NCBI GenBank assembly: GCA_025355745.1
Contig: JANXZA010000013.1
Coordinates: 1-45,466, forward strand
Origin: Rhizobacter sp.
GTDB taxonomy: Bacteria > Pseudomonadota > Gammaproteobacteria > Burkholderiales > Burkholderiaceae_C
DNA: 45,466 nucleotides
Reading direction: 5' to 3'
The position numbers and the translations under genes were made by a program. Every line of letters begins with the position of its first letter. Position 1 is the first letter of the stretch. The notes under the pieces were generated by a model. That model did no database searches, was not told the origin of the DNA, and was given only the letters and a program-made list of their open reading frames with translations. This document shows, one piece after another, positions 36,435 through 44,386 of this stretch.

Positions 36435-36854
36435 GTGAAGTTCTTCATCGACAACTGGTTCCTGTTCCTTGCTGCCGCCGTCTCGGGTGGCTTGCTGGTG
36501 TGGCCGATGTGGGGCAAAGGGCTGGGTTCTGGCGCGGGTGCCAAGGTGTCGACCACCGACGCGGTGCAGCTCATCAACCGCGAAAAGGCGGTGCTGATCG
36601 ATGTCAGCGAACCGGCCGAATATGCGGCCGGCCACCCGGCCGGTTCGAAGAGCGTGCCGCTCGGCGGCCTGGAAGCTTCCACCGCACTGCCGAAGAACAA
36701 GGCCTTGCCGCTGGTCGTCGTCTGCCCCACCGGCACTCGCGCCGGCCGCGCCGTGGCGACCCTGAAGAAGCTCGGCTTCGAGAATGCGCGCGCCCTGGCC
36801 GGCGGCACGGCGGCCTGGCGCGAAGCCAACCTGCCGATCGAGAAGACGGCTTGA
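36435..36854 (+). CDS. Membrane-anchored rhodanese-like protein (YibN-like)
   Basis: A 139-residue protein from GTG 36435 with an N-terminal transmembrane anchor (about residues 7-25) and one rhodanese domain: [26 protein letters not shown] and the active-site loop CPTGTRAG with C97. It probably carries or transfers sulfane sulfur on a cytoplasmic domain. E. coli has the same gene order yibN-grxC-secB-gpsA, which supports the call. No ATG is available in frame near this point, and the residues before KFFIDNW are not conserved-looking, so the GTG start is accepted. Confidence 0.88.
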   Translation: MKFFIDNWFLFLAAAVSGGLLVWPMWGKGLGSGAGAKVSTTDAVQLINREKAVLIDVSEPAEYAAGHPAGSKSVPLGGLEASTALPKNKALPLVVVCPTGTRAGRAVATLKKLGFENARALAGGTAAWREANLPIEKTA

Positions 36855-36915
36855 TCGAAGCCCATCGACAGCCCATCAATCAACCTCAATTCGCACCCTT
36901 CGGAGCCCTTCGAAA

Positions 36916-37188
36916 ATGCTGCCAGTGAAGATGTTCAGCACCTTGTCGTGCCCGTATTGCGTGCAGGCCAAGGCCTTGCTGAAGCAGCGCGGCGTCGAGG
37001 CGATCGACGATGTGCGCGTCGACCTGGAACCGGCGCAACGCCAGGCCATGATCGAGATCACCGGGCGCCGCACGGTGCCGCAAATCTTCATCGGCGACAC
37101 CCATGTGGGTGGCTGCGACGACCTGCTGGCGCTCGACCGGCGCGGCGGCTTGCTGCCGCTGCTGGCCGGTGCCCGCACCAGCGCCTGA
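36916..37188 (+). CDS. grxC: GrxC, glutaredoxin 3
   Basis: A 90-residue dithiol glutaredoxin that reduces disulfides with glutathione. The active site SCPYC (C12, C15) follows the first strand, and GRRTVPQIFIGDTHVGGCDDLLALD holds the cis-Pro and the glutathione-binding GG. ATG 36916 gives MLPVKMFSTL; an ATG at 36928 would cut into the first strand. The stop codon is the first of four in a 12-bp tandem repeat. secB follows 143 bp later. Confidence 0.96.
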   Translation: MLPVKMFSTLSCPYCVQAKALLKQRGVEAIDDVRVDLEPAQRQAMIEITGRRTVPQIFIGDTHVGGCDDLLALDRRGGLLPLLAGARTSA

Positions 37189-37224
37189 ACCGGCGCCTGA
37201 ACCGGCGCCTGAACCAGCGCCTGA
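37177..37224 (+). repeat. 12-bp tandem repeat carrying the grxC stop codon (4 units)
   Basis: Four consecutive units of ACC(A/G)GCGCCTGA. The first supplies the last Thr-Ser-Ala codons and stop of grxC; each further unit repeats an in-frame TGA. The remaining 107 bp to secB contain a candidate -10 box (TGATAAT ending 37269) but no gene. Confidence 0.92.
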
Positions 37225-37331
37225 ACTCACGTTCGATCCGACTCGGGCCGCCTCGGCCTAAGTGATAATCGCTGCCGCAAATGGCTCGCCGCATCCTGCG
37301 GTCGAATGCCTCTATCCAACCCGAGAATTCC

Positions 37332-37841
37332 ATGGCTGACGACAACCCGAACCCGGTCTTCAACATCCAACGCATCTACCTGAAGGACCTGTCGCTCGAG
37401 CAGCCGAACTCGCCGCAGATCCTGCTCGAACAGGGCCAGCCGCAGGTCGAGATCAATCTGGCGCTCGGCGCCGGGCCGATCGGCGAAGGCGTGTACGAAG
37501 TGACCGTCACGGCCACCGTCACGACCAAGGTCAACGACAAGGTGCTGTTCCTGGTCGAGGCCAAGCAGGGCGGCATCTTCGAGATCCGCAACATCCCCGA
37601 AGACCAGCTGCAGCCCATCATCGGCATCGCCTGCCCGGGCATCATCTATCCGTACCTGCGCGCCATCGTCTCCGACGTCTGCACGCGCGCCGGCTTCCCG
37701 CCGGTGCTGTTGTCGGAAGTGAACTTCCAGGCCATGTTCGAAGCCCAGCAGGCGCAGGCCGCGAAGGCCAATGGCGCGAGTGGAAACAGCAATGGCAATG
37801 GCAGCGGCAACGGCGCGGCCATCATCACCAACGCGACCTGA
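37332..37841 (+). CDS. secB: SecB, protein-export chaperone
   Basis: SecB is a tetrameric cytoplasmic chaperone that holds preproteins unfolded and delivers them to SecA. The product is 169 residues. [82 protein letters not shown] are conserved. The C-terminal tail after [13 protein letters not shown] is a Gly/Asn/Ser low-complexity stretch (about 20 residues) not usual for the family. An upstream in-frame ATG at 37281 lies in the intergenic region; ATG 37332 matches the family start. Confidence 0.97.
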   Translation: MADDNPNPVFNIQRIYLKDLSLEQPNSPQILLEQGQPQVEINLALGAGPIGEGVYEVTVTATVTTKVNDKVLFLVEAKQGGIFEIRNIPEDQLQPIIGIACPGIIYPYLRAIVSDVCTRAGFPPVLLSEVNFQAMFEAQQAQAAKANGASGNSNGNGSGNGAAIITNAT

Positions 37842-37874
37842 TCGGCCGCGGGTGCCGCTGCGGGTGTCGGCGCC

Positions 37875-38936
37875 ATGAACCTCACGGTCCTGGGCGCCGG
37901 TGCCTGGGGCACCGCGCTGGCCGCAAGTGTGGCCGAGCGCCACCCGACCCGGCTGTGGGCGCGAGATGCGGCCCAGGCGGCGCAGATGCGCGCGGCGCGC
38001 TGCAACACCCGCTATTTGCCCGGCATCGCCTTGCCGGCCAGCCTGCATATCGATGCCGATGTCGACGCGGCCATTGCGCACGCGCGCGGCGGCCTCGTGA
38101 TCGTCGCCACGCCGATGGCCGGCCTGGGCGAGATGCTGCAAATTCTCGGCTCGAAAGCCGGCCCTGACAGCGCTGTGCTGTGGCTGTGCAAGGGCTTCCA
38201 GCAGGGCAGCGGCTGGCTCGGCCACGAGGTGGCGCAGGCGCTTGCGCCGGGCCTGCGCGTGGGCGTGCTCTCGGGCCCGAGCTTCGCGATCGAGGTCGCG
38301 CGCGGCCAGCCCACCGCGCTGGTCGCGGCCAGCCACGACGCGCAACTTTGCATCGACGCGGTCGCCGCGCTGCACAGCGACAGCTTGCGCCTCTACACCT
38401 CGAATGATCCAGTTGGCGTCGAGGTTGGCGGCGCGGTCAAGAACGTGCTGGCGATCGCCACCGGCATTGCCGACGGCATGCGCGGCGCTGATGACGATGC
38501 CGACTACGCAGGCGTCAAAGTGGCGGGCACGCCGGCCCGCGCCGGAGGCCTGGGCCTGAACGCCCGCGCCGCGCTGATCACTCGCGGCCTGGCCGAAATG
38601 ACACGCCTCGGCGTGGCGCTCGGCGCGAACGCCGAAACCTTCATGGGCCTGTCGGGCCTGGGCGACCTGGTGCTCACCGCCACCGGCGAGTTGTCGCGCA
38701 ACCGCACGGTCGGCCGCCTGCTGGCGCGCGGCCTGCCGCTGGCGCAGATCCTGGCCCGGCTCGGCCATGTCGCCGAGGGCGTGAGCAGCGCGCCGATGGT
38801 GCTGCAACGGGCGCGCGCCGCCGGGGTCGAGATGCCGATCACGCAGGCGGTGGTGGCCGTGCTCGAAGGCCGGCTCACGCCCGCTGCCGCACTCGAGCAA
38901 TTGATGGGCCGCAATGCGCGGCCCGAAACACTCTGA
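37875..38936 (+). CDS. gpsA: GpsA, glycerol-3-phosphate dehydrogenase [NAD(P)+]
   Basis: GpsA reduces dihydroxyacetone phosphate to sn-glycerol-3-phosphate, the backbone for phospholipids. The 353-residue protein starts with the dinucleotide motif [19 protein letters not shown] and shows [37 protein letters not shown] with the catalytic Lys, [16 protein letters not shown] and [21 protein letters not shown]. Genes secB and gpsA are adjacent, as in E. coli. No strong Shine-Dalgarno is seen before ATG 37875, but the next candidate would remove the NAD motif. Confidence 0.97.
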   Translation: MNLTVLGAGAWGTALAASVAERHPTRLWARDAAQAAQMRAARCNTRYLPGIALPASLHIDADVDAAIAHARGGLVIVATPMAGLGEMLQILGSKAGPDSAVLWLCKGFQQGSGWLGHEVAQALAPGLRVGVLSGPSFAIEVARGQPTALVAASHDAQLCIDAVAALHSDSLRLYTSNDPVGVEVGGAVKNVLAIATGIADGMRGADDDADYAGVKVAGTPARAGGLGLNARAALITRGLAEMTRLGVALGANAETFMGLSGLGDLVLTATGELSRNRTVGRLLARGLPLAQILARLGHVAEGVSSAPMVLQRARAAGVEMPITQAVVAVLEGRLTPAAALEQLMGRNARPETL

Positions 38937-38954
38937 CTCCGGAGACGAAGCCCG

Positions 38955-39938
38955 ATGCAACGCCGTGCCCTGCTGCAATCCACCCTCGCGGCTGCGGCTG
39001 CGCTGGCCGCTTCGATGACCCGGCCCGCCCTTGCGCAAGCCTGGCCGAACCGGCCGATCAAGCTCGTCGTGCCGTTCCCGCCCGGCAGCTCGCCCGACTT
39101 CATCGCCCGCCTGATCGCCGAGCCCCTCGGGCTGGCGCTGGGCCAGACCGTGATCGTCGACAACAAGCCCGGCGCGGGCGGCAACGTCGGCACGGCCCTG
39201 GTGGCGAAGGCCGAGGCCGATGGCTACACCTGGCTGTTCACGATCCAGGGCCCGCTGGTGACGGCGCCGCTGCTGACCAAGGGCCTGACCTACGACCCGG
39301 TCAAGGACCTGGCGCCGGTCACGCTGGTGGCCACCTCACCCAACGTGCTGGTGATTGACCCGAAGCTCGGCGCCAACACGCTGGTCGACTTCGTGCGCAT
39401 CGCCAGGGAACGCAAGGGGCGGCTCAATTACGGCAGCGTCGGCAACGGCAGCGCGTCGCACCTGGCGATGGAGCTGTTCAAGGCGCGCGCCGGACTGGAC
39501 ATCGTGCACGTGCCGTACCAGGGCTTCCCGCAGGTCGTCAGCGCGATCCTGGCCGGCGATGTGCAGGCCGGCTTCATGGTGCCGGGCATCGCGATGGGCC
39601 AGGTGCGGGCCGGCAAGCTGAAGGCGCTCGGCGTGACGACGCTGGCGCGCACCGGCTCGCTGCCCGAACTGCCGAGCTTCGTCGAGCAGGGCTACGCCGA
39701 CTTCGAGGCGATCTCGTGGCAGGCGGTGCTGGCGCCGGCCGGCACGTCGAAAGCGATCATCGAACGCGTCTCGCGCGAGCTGGCGCGCATCATCAAGAGC
39801 GAAGACGTGCGAACCCGGATGCGGGGCCAGTACTTCAGCGCCGCAGGCACCGCGCCCGAGGCGCTGGCCGGCCTCATGAAGACCGAGCGCGAGCGCTGGG
39901 CCAAGGTCATCAGGGCGGCGGGTGTGCAGGCGGAATAG
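38955..39938 (+). CDS. Bug/TctC-family periplasmic substrate-binding protein
   Basis: A 327-residue exported binding protein of the tripartite tricarboxylate transporter family, greatly expanded in Burkholderiales. The signal peptide (MQRRALLQSTLAAAAALA..., cleavage likely after PALA) has a twin-arginine near its start and could be Tat- or Sec-dependent. The mature protein shows WPNRPIKLVVPFPPGSSPDFIARLIA, VIVDNKPGAGGNVGTALVAKAEADGYTWLF, and NYGSVGNGSASHLAMELFK, all typical. No tctA/tctB membrane genes are nearby, so it is an orphan; the ligand cannot be predicted. Shine-Dalgarno CGGAGA lies 11-16 bp upstream. Confidence 0.93.
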   Translation: MQRRALLQSTLAAAAALAASMTRPALAQAWPNRPIKLVVPFPPGSSPDFIARLIAEPLGLALGQTVIVDNKPGAGGNVGTALVAKAEADGYTWLFTIQGPLVTAPLLTKGLTYDPVKDLAPVTLVATSPNVLVIDPKLGANTLVDFVRIARERKGRLNYGSVGNGSASHLAMELFKARAGLDIVHVPYQGFPQVVSAILAGDVQAGFMVPGIAMGQVRAGKLKALGVTTLARTGSLPELPSFVEQGYADFEAISWQAVLAPAGTSKAIIERVSRELARIIKSEDVRTRMRGQYFSAAGTAPEALAGLMKTERERWAKVIRAAGVQAE

Positions 39939-39971
39939 CTCGCCAAGACGTTCGACCGCGCGACGCAGGCT

Positions 39972-40097
39972 CAACTCACCACCGCAGAGGCGCAGAGAAC
40001 GCAGAGGTTCGCAGAGAATTCATTTCATTGATTTGAAATCACTCTGCGCAACTCTGCGCAACTCTGCGTTCTCAGCGCCTCTGCGGTGCGTGAGTTG
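39972..40097 (+). repeat. Repeat family A, copy A6 (tctC-like/trmL, convergent)
   Basis: 126-bp inverted repeat with outer ends CAACTCACCACCGCAGAG and CTCTGCGGTGCGTGAGTTG. Left hexamers are spaced 2, 3 and 4 nt; right hexamers 4, 4, 3 and 2 nt, so this copy has one extra unit on the right. The loop, read on the minus strand, is GTGATTTCAAATCAATG, the A3 loop with two substitutions, so A6 is inverted relative to A3. It lies between converging genes. Confidence 0.95.
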
Positions 40098-40135
40098 CAT
40101 TGCTTGATCGATCCGTTCAATCGCACCGGCTGCGC

Positions 40136-40606
40136 TCAGGCGCCACCCGCGTAGCCGAGCTGGCGCCAGGCCTCGAACACCGCCACCGCGACCGCGTTGC
40201 TCAGGTTCAGGCTGCGCTGGTCGGCGCGCAGCGGCAGGCGCACGCGGTGCGACGCGGCCACCTGCGCGCGCACCGTCTCGGGCAGGCCGGCGGTCTCGGA
40301 GCCGAACACCAGCCAGTCGCCGGCGTGCCACGCAACTTCAGCGAACGGGCGGCTGCCGCGGGTGGTGAATGCGAACAGGCGCTTCGGGTCGGGCTGCATC
40401 GTGTCGGCGAAGGCATCCCACGAGGCATGGCAGCGCACCGGCGCGTACTCGTGGTAGTCGAGCCCGGCGCGCTTGAGCTGCCTGTCGTCCATCGAAAAGC
40501 CGAGCGGCTCGATCAGGTGCAGCGCGCAGCCGGTGTTCGCGGCAAGGCGGATCACGTTGCCGGTGTTCGGCGGGATCTCAGGGTGGACGAGGACGATGTT
40601 GAACAT
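40136..40606 (-). CDS. trmL: TrmL, tRNA (cytidine/uridine-34 2'-O)-methyltransferase
   Basis: A 156-residue SPOUT-class methyltransferase that methylates the 2'-O of the wobble base in certain leucine tRNAs. FNIVLVHPEIPPNTGNVIRLAANTGCALHLIEPLGF is the family entry sequence, LVFGSETAGLPE the SAM-binding turn, and LPLRADQRSLNLSNAVAVAVFEAWRQL the trefoil-knot end. ATG 40606 is the obvious start. It lies 49 bp downstream of comF on the same strand and may be co-transcribed with it. Confidence 0.96.
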   Translation of the reverse strand: MFNIVLVHPEIPPNTGNVIRLAANTGCALHLIEPLGFSMDDRQLKRAGLDYHEYAPVRCHASWDAFADTMQPDPKRLFAFTTRGSRPFAEVAWHAGDWLVFGSETAGLPETVRAQVAASHRVRLPLRADQRSLNLSNAVAVAVFEAWRQLGYAGGA

Positions 40607-40655
40607 GGTGTGACGGCTCGAGATGCAGCACGTGCTGTTGCGAGAGGATGCCTTC

Positions 40656-41474
40656 TCAGGCGTCGCCGGGCCGCGGCGTGCGGGCCACGGCCCACACCTG
40701 AACCTGCGCAGCGCCGGCCTGCAGCAGGACCCGCGCGATCTCGGCTGTGGTGGCGCCAGTGGTCATCACATCGTCGATGAGGGCGACGCTGCGCCCGCGC
40801 AACTCGGCGCTGCGCCGCGGTTCGACCGCGAACGCCGCGCGCACGTTGCCGGCGCGTTCGGCGGGCGGGAAGGCGAGCTGGTGCGGGGTGTCGCGTACGC
40901 GCAGCAGCAGCCGCGCATCGGCCGGGCAGCGCAGCCGGTGCGCCACGCGCCGTGCCAGCTCCCAGGCCTGGTTGTAGCCGCGCTCGCGCAGGCGCGCGTC
41001 GCTCAGCGGCACGGGCAGCAGCAGCGGCGGCTGCGGCTGTGCATCGCTGCGGCTTACAGCGTCGGCCAGGCGATGCGCCAGCGCGGGCGCGAGGTCGAGT
41101 GCGCCATGGAACTTGAAGTGCGTGATCAGGCTGTCCCACGGATAGGCGTAGTCGACCGCCGCGACGCTGCGCTCGAAGGGCAGTGGGTCGGCCAGGCAGG
41201 CGCCGCAGCGGGTCACGCCGGCCGGCACCTGGAGCGCGCAGCCGGTGCAGCGCGGTACGACCGGAGCGAAGCGCTGCACGCAGTCGGCGCAGACGCGCTG
41301 CGTGCCCCAGCCGTGGCAGACGGCGCACAGGCTCGGCCAGCCCGTGCGCCTGGGCAGCCTCCCGGCATCGGGGTTGCCGGCATCGGCAATGCCCGCTTCC
41401 CGAGCGCCGGCATCGGACAGGGCTGAACGGTTGAGCCGGGTGAACCACACCGCATCAATATACTTCGCCGCCAT
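40656..41474 (-). CDS. comF: ComF-family phosphoribosyltransferase-like protein
   Basis: A ComF-type protein with an N-terminal zinc finger and a C-terminal phosphoribosyltransferase fold. Four cysteine pairs, numbered from ATG 41474 (C50/C53, C62/C65, C76/C79, C90/C93), precede PFERSVAAVDYAYPWDSLITHFKFHGALDLAP, PVPLSDARLRERGYNQAWELAR and the PRPP loop VALIDDVMTTGATTAEIA. In naturally competent species ComF helps bring DNA across the inner membrane. The start is uncertain: ATG 41474 shares a CCATGG with the divergent gene, and residues 1-45 look non-conserved (DAG repeats), so translation may begin further in. Confidence 0.88.
   Translation of the reverse strand: MAAKYIDAVWFTRLNRSALSDAGAREAGIADAGNPDAGRLPRRTGWPSLCAVCHGWGTQRVCADCVQRFAPVVPRCTGCALQVPAGVTRCGACLADPLPFERSVAAVDYAYPWDSLITHFKFHGALDLAPALAHRLADAVSRSDAQPQPPLLLPVPLSDARLRERGYNQAWELARRVAHRLRCPADARLLLRVRDTPHQLAFPPAERAGNVRAAFAVEPRRSAELRGRSVALIDDVMTTGATTAEIARVLLQAGAAQVQVWAVARTPRPGDA
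41431..41460 (+). promoter_or_regulatory. Possible promoter of the bioC-like gene
   Basis: TTGAGC (41431-41436) and TCAATA (41455-41460) are separated by 18 bp and end 12 bp before ATG 41473. If real, it overlaps the presumed 5' end of comF and would favour a later comF start. Confidence 0.3.
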
Positions 41475-42411
41475 GGCGCAACCCCCTGTCGATCTGCCTG
41501 CGCGGCGCCTCGATCCGGTCGCCGTGAGCGCCGCGCTGCGCCGCCTGGCGCGGGCCCCGCAAGCGCCGTGGCTGCATGCGGAAGTGGCGCGCCGGATGGC
41601 CGACAAACTGCAGGTCATCGTCCTCAAGCCCGAGCGGCTGATCGACTGGTGGAGCGAGCTGGGCGCGGGCGCCGGGTTGCTGGCCCGGGCCTATCCGCGG
41701 GCGCTGCGCGTGGCGGTCGAGCCCGACGTCGTCTGGGTGCAGCGCGCGCGCGAGTCGAACCGCAAGCCGTGGTGGTCACCGCAGCGCTGGGCCGGCGGCA
41801 GTGGCGCGGTGGTGGTCGAGCAGGCGGGCGACATCCCGGCCGGCGCACAGCTCGTCTGGGCCAACATGATGCTGCACGCGGTGCTCGATCCGCCGGCCTT
41901 GATTGCGCGCTGGCACGAATTGCTGAGCGTCGATGGCTTCGTGATGTTCTCGTGCCTGGGGCCGGGCACGTTGCGCGAACTGCGCGCGTTGTACGAACGC
42001 TGCGGCTGGCCGGCACCGACGCCCGGCTTCGTCGATATGCACGACCTGGGCGACATGCTGGTGCAGGCCGGCTTCGCCGATCCGGTGATGGACCAGGAGA
42101 CGCTCACGCTGCAATGGGACAGCCCGGCCACGCTGCTGGCCGAGCTGCGCACGCTCGGCGGCAACACCGCGCCTGACCGCATCGAGGGCTTGCGCACTCC
42201 GCGCTGGCAGCGGGCGCTGGAGCGCGAACTCGGCGCACTCGCCGGGGCCGACGGCAAGATCGGGCTGAGTTTCGAGGTCGCCTACGGCCATGCCTTCAAG
42301 GGCGCTCCGCGGGTGTTGGCGGGCGAGGCCACGACGGTGTCACTGGCCGACATGCGCGCGATGGTGCGGTCTGGCCACGACCGGGCCAGGGAGAAGCGGC
42401 CGCTGCGCTAA
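41473..42411 (+). CDS. BioC-like SAM-dependent methyltransferase
   Basis: A 312-residue class I methyltransferase. SELGAGAGLLARAYPRALRVAVEPD is the SAM-binding motif I with its acidic strand end, LVWANMMLHAVLDPPALIARWHELLSVDGFVMFSCLGPGTLRELRALY fits motifs IV-VI, and DMHDLGDMLVQAGFADPVMDQETLTLQW resembles BioC. BioC methylates malonyl-ACP to start biotin synthesis, but no bio genes are nearby, so the substrate remains tentative. ATG 41473 shares its CCATGG with the comF start on the other strand. A hairpin with a T-run follows at 42500. Confidence 0.75.
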   Translation: MAQPPVDLPARRLDPVAVSAALRRLARAPQAPWLHAEVARRMADKLQVIVLKPERLIDWWSELGAGAGLLARAYPRALRVAVEPDVVWVQRARESNRKPWWSPQRWAGGSGAVVVEQAGDIPAGAQLVWANMMLHAVLDPPALIARWHELLSVDGFVMFSCLGPGTLRELRALYERCGWPAPTPGFVDMHDLGDMLVQAGFADPVMDQETLTLQWDSPATLLAELRTLGGNTAPDRIEGLRTPRWQRALERELGALAGADGKIGLSFEVAYGHAFKGAPRVLAGEATTVSLADMRAMVRSGHDRAREKRPLR

Positions 42412-42499
42412 ACTCTGAGGCTTCGGCGCGCTCTTTCACGGCGCCTGAGGCGAGCCCAAATCGCCGCCTTGCCACCGCGCGGTGAGGCGTCGAACCCGG

Positions 42500-42522
42500 G
42501 CCGGTTAAAAGCGGCTTTTTTT
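42500..42522 (+). terminator. Probable intrinsic terminator after the bioC-like gene
   Basis: GCCG-GTTAAAAG-CGGC forms a short GC stem followed directly by seven T residues (42516-42522). It ends 29 bp before the DUF2244 gene. The stem is only 4-5 bp, so efficiency may be modest. The 88 bp between bioC-like stop and hairpin hold no gene. Confidence 0.5.
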
Positions 42523-42551
42523 CAGAGCACCATCAGAGCGATCACTGCGAC

Positions 42552-43115
42552 ATGTCGGCAACTTTTTATCACCCCATGATCGCCGGCCCGGCCGCCGCAA
42601 GGCTCCTGCGTTTCGGCGTCGAGGCGGTCGATGGCGAGCCCGGGGTGCAGTGGCTGCTGAAGCGCAACTGCTCCGGCACGCCGCGTCAGATGGTGGTCTT
42701 CTTCGCATCACTGTGTGCGCTGTCGCTGGGCATCGCGGCCGTTTGCTGGGTGCACGGGGCGACGCTGGTGATCCCCTTCGCCGGCCTCGAGCTGCTGGCC
42801 GTGGCGACCGCGCTGCTGCTGTATGCGCGGCATGCCGCCGACAGCGAGCGCCTTCTCCTGCGACCGGGCCGCCTGGTCGTGGAGCATGTGTCGGGGCGCT
42901 CGGTCGAGCGGGTCGAGTTCACGCCCGCCTGGGTGCGAGTGGAACCGCAGCGCGGCGACCGCTCGCTGGTCGAACTTTCGGGCGAGGGGCGATCCATCGC
43001 TGTCGGCCGCTTCGTTCGCCCCGAACTGCGGCGCCAGCTCGCCGATGAACTGCGCTGGGCATTGCGACGCGGCCACGGGATCCAGCCTGCGGCCCGCGCG
43101 GGTGAAGCGCCTTGA
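42552..43115 (+). CDS. DUF2244 family membrane protein
   Basis: A 187-residue protein with two adjacent transmembrane helices (about residues 55-75 and 79-98) after a polar N-terminus containing WLLKRNCSGTPRQMVVFFASLCA, then a soluble C-terminal domain with VEHVSGRSVERVEFTPAWVRVEP and GRFVRPELRRQLADELRWAL. This matches DUF2244, commonly found just before coxB in Burkholderiales and Alphaproteobacteria. A role in cytochrome oxidase assembly is suggested only by position. It starts the cox operon after a likely terminator, and coxB follows 28 bp later. Confidence 0.88.
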   Translation: MSATFYHPMIAGPAAARLLRFGVEAVDGEPGVQWLLKRNCSGTPRQMVVFFASLCALSLGIAAVCWVHGATLVIPFAGLELLAVATALLLYARHAADSERLLLRPGRLVVEHVSGRSVERVEFTPAWVRVEPQRGDRSLVELSGEGRSIAVGRFVRPELRRQLADELRWALRRGHGIQPAARAGEAP

Positions 43116-43143
43116 TCCAAATTCGAAAACTGAAGCGGCAACC

Positions 43144-44328
43144 ATGATGACGATGACAGCACTTTTCGGGGGCGCAGGGCAGCGGGTCGGCCAGTGGAGC
43201 CTGACCTTGCTCGCAGCGCTCGCCTCTCAGGCCGCGCTGGCCGTGAACAACCTGCCCGGCGGCCCGGCGGTGAACCAGCTCGACCTGCACCCACCGGTAA
43301 CGCAGATCGCCGCCGACCAGCAATGGCTGCACTATTTCATGCTGGTGATCTGCGCGGTCATCTTCGTCGCGGTGTTCGGCGTGATGTTCTATTCGATCCT
43401 GCACCACCGCAAGTCGAAGGGCGCGAAGGCAGCCAACTTCCACGAAAGCACCACGGTCGAAATCATCTGGACCATCGTGCCATTCGTGATCGTGATCCTG
43501 ATGGCGCTGCCGGCCACCAAGGTGGTCGTTGCGATGAAGGACACCAGCGCTGCCGACGTCACCGTGAAGGTCACCGGCATCCAGTGGAAGTGGGGCTACG
43601 ACTACCTGAAGGGGGAGGGCGAAGGCATCGGCTTCCTGTCGACCCTCGACGCGGCGCAGCGCGAGATGTCCGACTCCGGCAAGCCGTCGGGCGACGACTA
43701 CCTGCTCAAGGTCGACAACCCGCTGGTGGTGCCGGTGGACCGCAAGATCCGCATCATCACCACTGCGAACGACGTGATCCACGCGTTTTACGTGCCCTCG
43801 CTCGGCATCCAGGAAAGCGCGCTGCCGGGCTTCGTGCGCGACACCTGGTTCCGCGCTGACAAGATCGGCACGTATTACGGCCAGTGCTCGCAACTCTGCG
43901 GCAAGGAACACTCCTACATGCCGATCCAGGTGAAGGTGGTTTCGGCGGCCGACTACACGAAGTGGGTCGATGGCAAGAAGAAGGAAGCGGCCGCGCTCGC
44001 CGATGACCCGGCCAAGGTCTGGGTGCTGCCCGAGCTGCTGGCGCGCGGCGAGAAGGTCTACGCCGCCAACTGCGCCGCCTGCCACCAGGCGAGCGGCAAA
44101 GGCGGCGGCCCGATCAAGGCGCTCGATGGCGCGGCCGTGGTACTCGATGCCGACCACGCCAAGCAGATCGCCGTGCTGCTCAACGGCCAGAACAATGGCG
44201 CGATGCCGGCATGGAAGCAGCTCAGCGACACCGAGCTGGCGGCCGTCATCACCTACACGAAGAACAACTGGTCGAACAAGACCGGCCAGCTGGTGCAGCC
44301 ATCCGAGGTGGTCGCGCAGCGCAAGTGA
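43144..44328 (+). CDS. coxB: CoxB, cytochrome c oxidase subunit II with fused cytochrome c
   Basis: Subunit II of an aa3/caa3-type oxidase, 394 residues. It has a signal-like N-terminus, two membrane helices (about 60-85 and 105-125), then the periplasmic cupredoxin domain with VTGIQWKWGYDY, H213 and the CuA ligands C248, C252, H256 and M259 in CSQLCGKEHSYM. After a linker, a C-terminal cytochrome c domain carries the haem motif CAACH (C310, C313, H314) and GAMPAWKQLSDTELAAVITYTKNNW with the distal Met ligand. Such fusion can accept electrons from a soluble cytochrome. ATG 43144 or 43147 are equally possible. Confidence 0.96.
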   Translation: MMTMTALFGGAGQRVGQWSLTLLAALASQAALAVNNLPGGPAVNQLDLHPPVTQIAADQQWLHYFMLVICAVIFVAVFGVMFYSILHHRKSKGAKAANFHESTTVEIIWTIVPFVIVILMALPATKVVVAMKDTSAADVTVKVTGIQWKWGYDYLKGEGEGIGFLSTLDAAQREMSDSGKPSGDDYLLKVDNPLVVPVDRKIRIITTANDVIHAFYVPSLGIQESALPGFVRDTWFRADKIGTYYGQCSQLCGKEHSYMPIQVKVVSAADYTKWVDGKKKEAAALADDPAKVWVLPELLARGEKVYAANCAACHQASGKGGGPIKALDGAAVVLDADHAKQIAVLLNGQNNGAMPAWKQLSDTELAAVITYTKNNWSNKTGQLVQPSEVVAQRK

Positions 44329-44386
44329 GCGTGCCGACCCGACGCCGCCACCCCATTCGATTCAGCAGTAGAGAACAGGATTTGCC

